From positions 48,688-112,687 of the forward strand of contig JBBQWN010000005.1 of assembly GCA_038210595.1 (NCBI GenBank): a stretch of 64,000 bases of DNA, written 5' to 3'. The translations under genes and the position numbers were made by a program. Within the stretch, counting starts at the first letter, position 1. Every line of letters starts with the position of its first letter. The notes under the pieces are model-generated. The model worked only from the letters and a program-made list of their open reading frames with translations. It did not search any database and was not told where the DNA came from. The DNA is from Glacieibacterium sp038210595. GTDB lineage: Bacteria > Pseudomonadota > Alphaproteobacteria > Sphingomonadales > Sphingomonadaceae. Below are positions 59,404 through 64,000 of the stretch, in pieces.

Positions 59404-60669
59404 CTATTTCCCTATGCAAAAACGGGCGAAAACCTGGTCGAGAACATCCTCCACGCCGACCGCACCGGTAATGGTGCCCAGGGCTGCGGCGGCGGCGCGC
59501 AGCGATTCCGCACGCAGCACCGGGTCGGTCGCACTCGCCTGATGCAGGTCGTCAAGCGCCGCGATGCACGCCGCGCGGTGCCGCTGCCGCCCAAGGATCG
59601 GCGGCTCGTCGGGGCGAACGGCGCGGCGCGCCCAATCGGTCAGCCAAGCGGTCAGCGTGTCGATGCCCTCACCCGTCCGATTCGACACGGCAAGGCCGCC
59701 ACTGTTCCACGTGAAACAATCGATCTTCGTGCGGACGGCTATGCCGGTCGCCGGGGCCTCGCCCTCGCACCATAGAGAGAGCACCAGATCGGCAGCCTCG
59801 GCGCGGGCACGGGCGCGCGCGATTCCCTCGGCTTCGACCGGGTCGGCGGACTCCCGCAAGCCCGCCGTATCGACCAGCGTAACCAGGATACCGCCGAGAT
59901 CGAGCCGCACTTCGACAGCATCGCGCGTCGTACCCGCGTGCGGTGACACAATTGCGGCCTCGCGCCTTGATAACGCATTGACCAGGCTAGACTTTCCAGT
60001 GTTCGGGGGTCCGCTGACGACGATCGTCAAGCCGTCGCGCAGCGTCGTGCCGCGCGGTGCGTCGGCGACGGCGGATTGCAGCTCGGCGATCAGACGGGCC
60101 AGCGTCGCTGCGGCCCTGGGGTCGGGCGCGACATCGTCCTCGGCCTCGGCGAAGTCGAGCCCGGCCTCGGCATCGGCGCGGAGGTCGAGGATCGCCGCGC
60201 GCCAGTCCTCGACCTGTTTGCGCGCCGCGCCGCTCGACTGTGCCAGCGCCGCCCGCCGTTGCGACTCGGTTTCGGCAGCGACCAGGTCGGCCAGACCTTC
60301 CGCCTGGCTCAGGTCGATGCGACGGTTGTCGAAGGCGCGGCGGGTAAATTCGCCGGGCTGCGCCGGGCGTAATCCCGGGACCCCCCCGAGGCTGTCGAGC
60401 AGCGCCGCGACGACCGCCGGGCCGCCGTGCACGTGGAATTCGGCAACGTCTTCGCCGGTCACGCTGGCAGGGCCGGGAAAGGCAAGAACCAGTGCGCGGT
60501 CGATCAAGGTCGAACCGTCGCGCAAGGCTCGCAGTGTCGCAATTCGCGGGCCTGGCACCGGGCCGGCGAGCGCCGCCAAGGCCGCGAAAGCGCCGGCTCC
60601 CGAGACCCGCACGACCGCCACGCCCGCCGGCAGCGCGCCCGACGACAACGCGAAAATCGTGTCGGGCAA
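59404..60669 (-). CDS. mnmE: tRNA modification GTPase MnmE (TrmE)
   Basis: A 421-residue MnmE, partner of MnmG. The N-terminal folate-binding domain has DTIFALSSGALPAGVAVVRVSG and FHVHGGPAVVAALLD. The inserted G domain has GPPNTGKSSLVNAL, DTAGLRE and a switch region SPHAGTTRD. It ends in the conserved C-I-G-K. The start is TTG 60669 (MPDTIFALSSG), five bases after the DUF6489 stop; the longer frame to 60966 overlaps that gene and has no family match. A parS-like site lies in its coding region. Confidence 0.94.
   Translation of the reverse strand: MPDTIFALSSGALPAGVAVVRVSGAGAFAALAALAGPVPGPRIATLRALRDGSTLIDRALVLAFPGPASVTGEDVAEFHVHGGPAVVAALLDSLGGVPGLRPAQPGEFTRRAFDNRRIDLSQAEGLADLVAAETESQRRAALAQSSGAARKQVEDWRAAILDLRADAEAGLDFAEAEDDVAPDPRAAATLARLIAELQSAVADAPRGTTLRDGLTIVVSGPPNTGKSSLVNALSRREAAIVSPHAGTTRDAVEVRLDLGGILVTLVDTAGLRESADPVEAEGIARARARAEAADLVLSLWCEGEAPATGIAVRTKIDCFTWNSGGLAVSNRTGEGIDTLTAWLTDWARRAVRPDEPPILGRQRHRAACIAALDDLHQASATDPVLRAESLRAAAAALGTITGAVGVEDVLDQVFARFCIGK
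59703..59718. promoter_or_regulatory. parS-like site (one mismatch)
   Basis: TGTTCCACGTGAAACA inside mnmE; only position 5 differs from the consensus. Confidence 0.85.
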
Positions 60670-60674
60670 GCGGC

Positions 60675-60914
60675 TTAGCTGCCGCCGGGCTTCAGCGCCG
60701 TCGACCAGAAGGCATTGCGCCATTGCTCCAGGCTGTCGGTGATGCCGGGCATCCAGGTTCGCGCCACCTTCTCGAAATCGGCGGGCGACAGGCCGTCGGT
60801 GATCGTCGTCTTCATCCGCTCGAGATAGAGATCGTGCAGCGGCGTGAGGTCGGGCAGGCCGAGAAAGGCGCGCGCTTCCTGCGGGCTGCAATCGATGTCG
60901 AAGGTGATCTTCAT
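60675..60914 (-). CDS. DUF6489 family protein
   Basis: A 79-residue protein starting MKITFDIDCSPQEARAFLGLPDLTPLHDLYLERM and ending in a Trp-rich helix (WMPGITDSLEQWRNAFWSTAL). The charged amphipathic helices suggest a small soluble protein that may oligomerise. It lies 5 bases upstream of mnmE in the same direction. Found mainly in sphingomonads and relatives; function unknown. Confidence 0.78.
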   Translation of the reverse strand: MKITFDIDCSPQEARAFLGLPDLTPLHDLYLERMKTTITDGLSPADFEKVARTWMPGITDSLEQWRNAFWSTALKPGGS

Positions 60915-60992
60915 GGGCGGGAGTGTAGCGCGCTTGCCGACCTGCGCCAACGCTGCTGGCGTTCACGCCCTGTTCCGGCTAGCCTTGGTGCG

Positions 60993-61469
60993 ATGGCGAG
61001 TCTTGCCCCGCTTCCGCTCTGCGCGACGGACGTCTGCCGCGGCGTCTCGCGCCTGCTGTTCCGCTCGGGCGTGACGCCGCTTGCCGAGGTTGCGCTTGGC
61101 AACGGCCGCCGGGCCGATCTGCTCGGGCTCGACCCGCAGGGGCGGATCACGCTGGTCGAGGTCAAGGTGTCGATGGCCGACCTGCGGGGCGATCTCAAAT
61201 GGCCGGACTATCTCGACTTTTGCGACCGCTTCTTCTGGGCCGTGCCGGCCGGCTTTCCGCTCGGTCCCTTCGAAGAGCCGTGGTTCCGGCCGGAGCGTTG
61301 CGGGCTGATCGTCGCCGATCGCTGGGACGCGGCGGAGCTTCGCCCCGCGCCGTGGGTGCCGCTGGCCCCGGCGCGGCGCAAGGCGGAGACGTTGCGCTTT
61401 GCCAGGCGGGCGGCGCAGCGGCTGCTGATCGCGTCCGATCCGGGCGCGGCGGTGGTCGAGCTGGAATAG
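60993..61469 (+). CDS. mmcB: MmcB family DNA repair protein
   Basis: A 158-residue protein with a PD-(D/E)XK-like core: ADLLGLDPQGRITLVEVKVSMADLRGDLKWPDYLDFCDRFFWAVPAGFP. The D...E-V-K pattern is the expected nuclease site. In Caulobacter MmcB works with the ImuABC/DnaE2 mutagenesis pathway. ATG 60993; the frame runs upstream only antisense to mnmE. Stand-alone gene. Confidence 0.85.
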   Translation: MASLAPLPLCATDVCRGVSRLLFRSGVTPLAEVALGNGRRADLLGLDPQGRITLVEVKVSMADLRGDLKWPDYLDFCDRFFWAVPAGFPLGPFEEPWFRPERCGLIVADRWDAAELRPAPWVPLAPARRKAETLRFARRAAQRLLIASDPGAAVVELE

Positions 61470-61570
61470 CCCGGTTCGTCCCGCGCCCGGCACGGTCCGG
61501 CGGGCGGTGGAGCGAATCGCGGATCGCCGGCGTTATGACCCTTCGAGACCGTAACCGAAGGAGCGAATCC

Positions 61571-62104
61571 ATGCGTTCGACCACCATGATTCTTGCCGCG
61601 CTGCTGATCGGCACGGCCGCGTCGGCCCAGGCACCGGCGGCTGCGCCGGCCGCGTCCGTGGCCGATCAGGTCAAGGCAGGAGCAACGATCTACGACCCGG
61701 CGGGCACCGAGGCGGCGACGATCGAATCGGTCGCCAACGGGCTGGTCGTGGTGTCGACCGGCACCAACAAGGTGACGCTGCCGATTGCGTCCTTCGCGCC
61801 CGGCGCCAAGGGTCCGGTGGTCTCGGTAACCCGGGCGCAGCTCGACGCGGCCGCCGTGCAGGGCAAGGCCCAGGCCGATGCCGCGCTCGCAACCGCCCTG
61901 GTCGCGGGTGCGCCGGTGAAGGGCAGCGGCGGCAACGCGATCGGCACGGTCAAGACCGTCGCCACCCCCAACGTCGTGCTGTCGACGGCGAAGGGTGACG
62001 TCGCGGTGCCGAAGGCGGCGTTCAGCGCCGGGCCGGGCGGGCTGGTCGTGGCGATGACCGCGAGCGAGTTCGATGCCGCGACGGCGGCGGCCCAACCGAA
62101 GTAG
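61571..62104 (+). CDS. Exported protein with two tandem copies of a beta-rich unit
   Basis: A 177-residue protein with signal peptide MRSTTMILAALLIGTAASAQA and a GAAGGAG site before the ATG. The mature part has two similar units. The first is GATIYDPAGTEAATIESVANGLVVVSTGTNKVTLP...VSVTRAQLDAAA. The second is GAPVKGSGGNAIGTVKTVATPNVVLSTAKGDVAVP...VAMTASEFDAAT. The layout recalls a PRC-barrel-like fold. No named function can be given. Confidence 0.72.
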   Translation: MRSTTMILAALLIGTAASAQAPAAAPAASVADQVKAGATIYDPAGTEAATIESVANGLVVVSTGTNKVTLPIASFAPGAKGPVVSVTRAQLDAAAVQGKAQADAALATALVAGAPVKGSGGNAIGTVKTVATPNVVLSTAKGDVAVPKAAFSAGPGGLVVAMTASEFDAATAAAQPK

Positions 62105-62149
62105 GCGCGAGGCGTGATGGGTCGGCGGGATTGCCGCCGACCCGTCGCA

Positions 62150-62704
62150 TCACCTTGGGGAACGCTTCGCCAGGATCCGCTGCAATGTGCGGCGATGCAT
62201 CTTCAGGCGGCGCGCGGTTTCGCTGACATTGCGCTCGCAGAGTTCGTAGACGCGCTGGATATGCTCCCATCGGACGCGGTCGGCCGACATCGGCTCGGCC
62301 AGTGCGGCGGGGCGCGTACCGGGCTCCGCTTCGAGCGCGCGGACGATATCCTCGGGGTCCGCCGGCTTGGCGAGATAGTCGACCGCGCCCGCCTTCACCG
62401 CCGCGACGGCGGTGGCGAGGTTGCCATAGCCGGTCAGCACGACGATCCGCATCGACGCGGCCAGCCCGCGCAGCTCGTCGACGAGGTCGAGGCCGTTGCC
62501 GTCGCCCAGGCGCAGGTCGACGACGGCGTGGCTGGGCGTCCGCTCGCGCATGAACGTGCGGGCCTCCTCCAGACTGGCGGCGGCGCGGACGCCGAAGCCG
62601 CGGCGTTCTAGTGTCAGCGCCAGGCGCGCCCGGAACGGGCCGTCGTCGTCGACGATCAGCAGGTCGCCGGTGTGGGTTTCGACAGGTGCAGCTGTGGCCA
62701 TCAT
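62150..62704 (-). CDS. regA: Redox response regulator RegA/PrrA/ActR
   Basis: A 184-residue response regulator. The receiver domain has the acidic pocket DDD (19-21), the phosphoacceptor Asp63 in VVDLRLGDGNG and Lys in YLAKP. The short output domain ends EHIQRVYELCERNVSETARRLKMHRRTLQRILAKR, the near-invariant RegA/PrrA DNA-binding helix-turn-helix. RegA controls photosynthesis, carbon fixation, nitrogen fixation and respiration genes in related bacteria. AAGGA precedes ATG 62704. It follows regB after 8 bases. Confidence 0.93.
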   Translation of the reverse strand: MMATAAPVETHTGDLLIVDDDGPFRARLALTLERRGFGVRAAASLEEARTFMRERTPSHAVVDLRLGDGNGLDLVDELRGLAASMRIVVLTGYGNLATAVAAVKAGAVDYLAKPADPEDIVRALEAEPGTRPAALAEPMSADRVRWEHIQRVYELCERNVSETARRLKMHRRTLQRILAKRSPR

Positions 62705-62712
62705 TGCTTCCT

Positions 62713-63996
62713 TCAAGCCGGCATAACGCCGGCGTCCTCGATCTGGGCTCGGGACCAGCGCGCGTTGACCTGCGCGCCGCCGCCCGGCCGGTTGGCGAAA
62801 CGCAGCCGGCCGCCGGTGCGCTCGATCAGTGTGGTGGCGATGAAGATGCCGAGCCCGGTGCCGCCCGACGTCGAGCGCGACGGGCCGAGATCGGGTTCGC
62901 CGAGCCTGGGCAACAGGCTTTCGGCAAAGCCCGGGCCATCGTCGCTGACTTCGACCAACACCGCCTTGCCGTCGCTGCGGGCGCTGAGATCGACCGCCGA
63001 GCCGGCGTGACGCACGGCGTTGTCGACAAGATTGGCGAGGCCGTGGAGCAGCTCCGGTGTGCGGCGGACCACCGGCAGGTCGGCGCCGGCGCGGACGTGG
63101 ATCGGAACGCGGGCCGGGCCCTGCGAGGCGACAACTTCGTGGAGCAGCGCAGCGAGCGACAGGCGCGGCATCGGCTCCTCCGCCTCGGCGCGCCGGGCGA
63201 TGCCGACCAGGATGGCGCGGCTGCGCGCCGCTTCTGCGTCGAGCAGCCGGACGTCCTTGCCGTGGACAGGATCGTCGCCGAGTGCCTCGACCAGGTCGCG
63301 GGCGATCAGCGTGATGGTGCCGAGCGGGCCGCCAAGCTCGTGGGCAGCGGCGGCGGCCAGCGCGCCGAGCGCCGCCATCCGCGTCTCGCGGTCCAGCGCC
63401 GCCTCGGTCGCCACCAGCGCCCGCGCCCGGCCCCGCGATTCGGCCGAAACCAGCCAGACATAACCGCCGAGAAAGATCATCGCGATGACCACCGCGACCC
63501 CGGCGCCGAAACCATAGAGGCGCGGCAGCCGCGGCGGCTCGCCGAGCCACGGCAGCGGCATCGCCCAGTGCCAGAGCAGGAACAGGATGGCGATCGCCAT
63601 CGCCACCAGCGCCGCCATCGCGCGGGCCGGCAGCAGCGTCGCGGAGATCGTCACCGGCACCACCAGCAGGATCGCGAACGGATTTCCGATGCCGCCGGTC
63701 AGGTACAGCAGCACGCCCGCCTGGACGAGATCGAAGGCGAGATGGAGCAGCACCGCATTGCCCTGCAGCCGCGCCTGTCGCGGATACAGCGTCGCCAGCC
63801 CGATGTTGAGCACGGCTGCCGCCGCGACCGCCGCCACCAGGCTGGGCCAGTGCAGCGGAAAGCGCAGGTAAAGGCCGACATAGACCAGCGTCGCGAGCTG
63901 CCCGCCGATGGCGATCCAGCGCAAGGATACCAGCGTCCAGACGCGAACGCCGGGCCGGTCGAGCGCGGCCGCGACGAGCGAGGGCGACGGCTTCAT
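62713..63996 (-). CDS. regB: Redox sensor histidine kinase RegB/PrrB/ActS, lacking the redox cysteine
   Basis: A 427-residue membrane kinase, complete in the window. Six hydrophobic helices fill about residues 20-185; the quinone-binding motif GGIGNPF is at 101-107. The H-box AAAAHELGGPLGTI carries His219, and the ATPase boxes are NLVDNAVRHA, DDGPGF and GTGLGIFI. RegB normally has a redox-active cysteine in a R-C-R-x-I-L segment 40 residues after the histidine; here it is Ser259 (AARSRAIL), and the whole protein contains no cysteine. The regulator RegA follows after 8 bases. Confidence 0.9.
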   Translation of the reverse strand: MKPSPSLVAAALDRPGVRVWTLVSLRWIAIGGQLATLVYVGLYLRFPLHWPSLVAAVAAAAVLNIGLATLYPRQARLQGNAVLLHLAFDLVQAGVLLYLTGGIGNPFAILLVVPVTISATLLPARAMAALVAMAIAILFLLWHWAMPLPWLGEPPRLPRLYGFGAGVAVVIAMIFLGGYVWLVSAESRGRARALVATEAALDRETRMAALGALAAAAAHELGGPLGTITLIARDLVEALGDDPVHGKDVRLLDAEAARSRAILVGIARRAEAEEPMPRLSLAALLHEVVASQGPARVPIHVRAGADLPVVRRTPELLHGLANLVDNAVRHAGSAVDLSARSDGKAVLVEVSDDGPGFAESLLPRLGEPDLGPSRSTSGGTGLGIFIATTLIERTGGRLRFANRPGGGAQVNARWSRAQIEDAGVMPA

Positions 63997-64000
63997 GAGC

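Noticed and set aside
60426..60442. GTGCACGTGGAATTC as an eighth parS site
   Set aside because: Only the CACGTG core matches; the flanking GTTTC/GAAAC arms are lost.

Overview
The window is a GC-rich chromosomal segment from an alphaproteobacterium, most likely a sphingomonad. The evidence is two PEPxxWA-type PEP-CTERM proteins, a cysteine-free MucR regulator, a RegA/RegB (PrrA/PrrB) pair, a DUF6489 protein, and alphaproteobacterial gene blocks around hemE and parAB. I see no tRNA, rRNA, CRISPR array, insertion sequence or prophage. Genes are tightly packed, and many same-strand neighbours overlap by exactly four bases (ATGA, GTGA or TTGA).

Layout. 0-5.7 kb: end of an unknown gene, a PEP-CTERM protein behind a sigma-54-like promoter, a DUF885 hydrolase, an amidohydrolase and a GPH/MFS transporter. 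5.7-15.6 kb, the most notable locus: propionyl-CoA synthase (pcs), bifunctional malonyl-CoA reductase (mcr) and acetyl-CoA carboxyltransferase alpha (accA) in one apparent operon. Together they form the acetyl-CoA to malonyl-CoA to 3-hydroxypropionate to propionyl-CoA arm of the 3-hydroxypropionate CO2-fixation pathway. A 26-bp inverted repeat lies just upstream of pcs. 15.7-22.3 kb: MucR, a coupled ATP-grasp/LLM flavin oxidoreductase pair, an AstE/AspA-like zinc hydrolase, an M61 peptidase and a quinone oxidoreductase. 22.3-28.1 kb: a sulfate uptake operon (sbp, OprP-type porin, cysT, cysW, cysA) preceded by an Rrf2 regulator gene and a candidate operator. 28.2-33.4 kb: SDR/crotonase pair, mscL, lemA with two TPM-domain proteins, and a heme-oxygenase-like diiron protein.

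33.6-42.4 kb: rho, hemJ and hemE on the minus strand and ppsR, maf, aroE, coaE and dnaQ on the plus strand. They diverge from a 300-bp gap holding four DnaA-box-like sites; this matches the Caulobacter-type chromosome origin neighbourhood. 42.4-49.3 kb: msrB, a DEAD-box helicase, a cyclophilin and a complete tyrosine/homogentisate degradation operon (hppD-hmgA-fahA-maiA). 49.4-54.6 kb: der, bamB and a YfgM-like protein, a second PEP-CTERM protein with another sigma-54-like promoter, and panB. 54.7-60.9 kb: a small unknown gene pair, then parB-parA-rsmG-mnmG-mnmE with seven parS-like sites. 61-64 kb: mmcB, a periplasmic repeat protein, and the redox regulators RegA and RegB; RegB lacks the conserved redox cysteine.

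Taken together, the window looks like an origin-proximal region in which partitioning, replication-linked housekeeping and tRNA modification genes sit beside carbon (3-hydroxypropionate), sulfur and tyrosine metabolism. No propionyl-CoA carboxylase, methylmalonyl-CoA mutase, or malyl-CoA lyase gene is present here, so the fate of propionyl-CoA cannot be read from this window.
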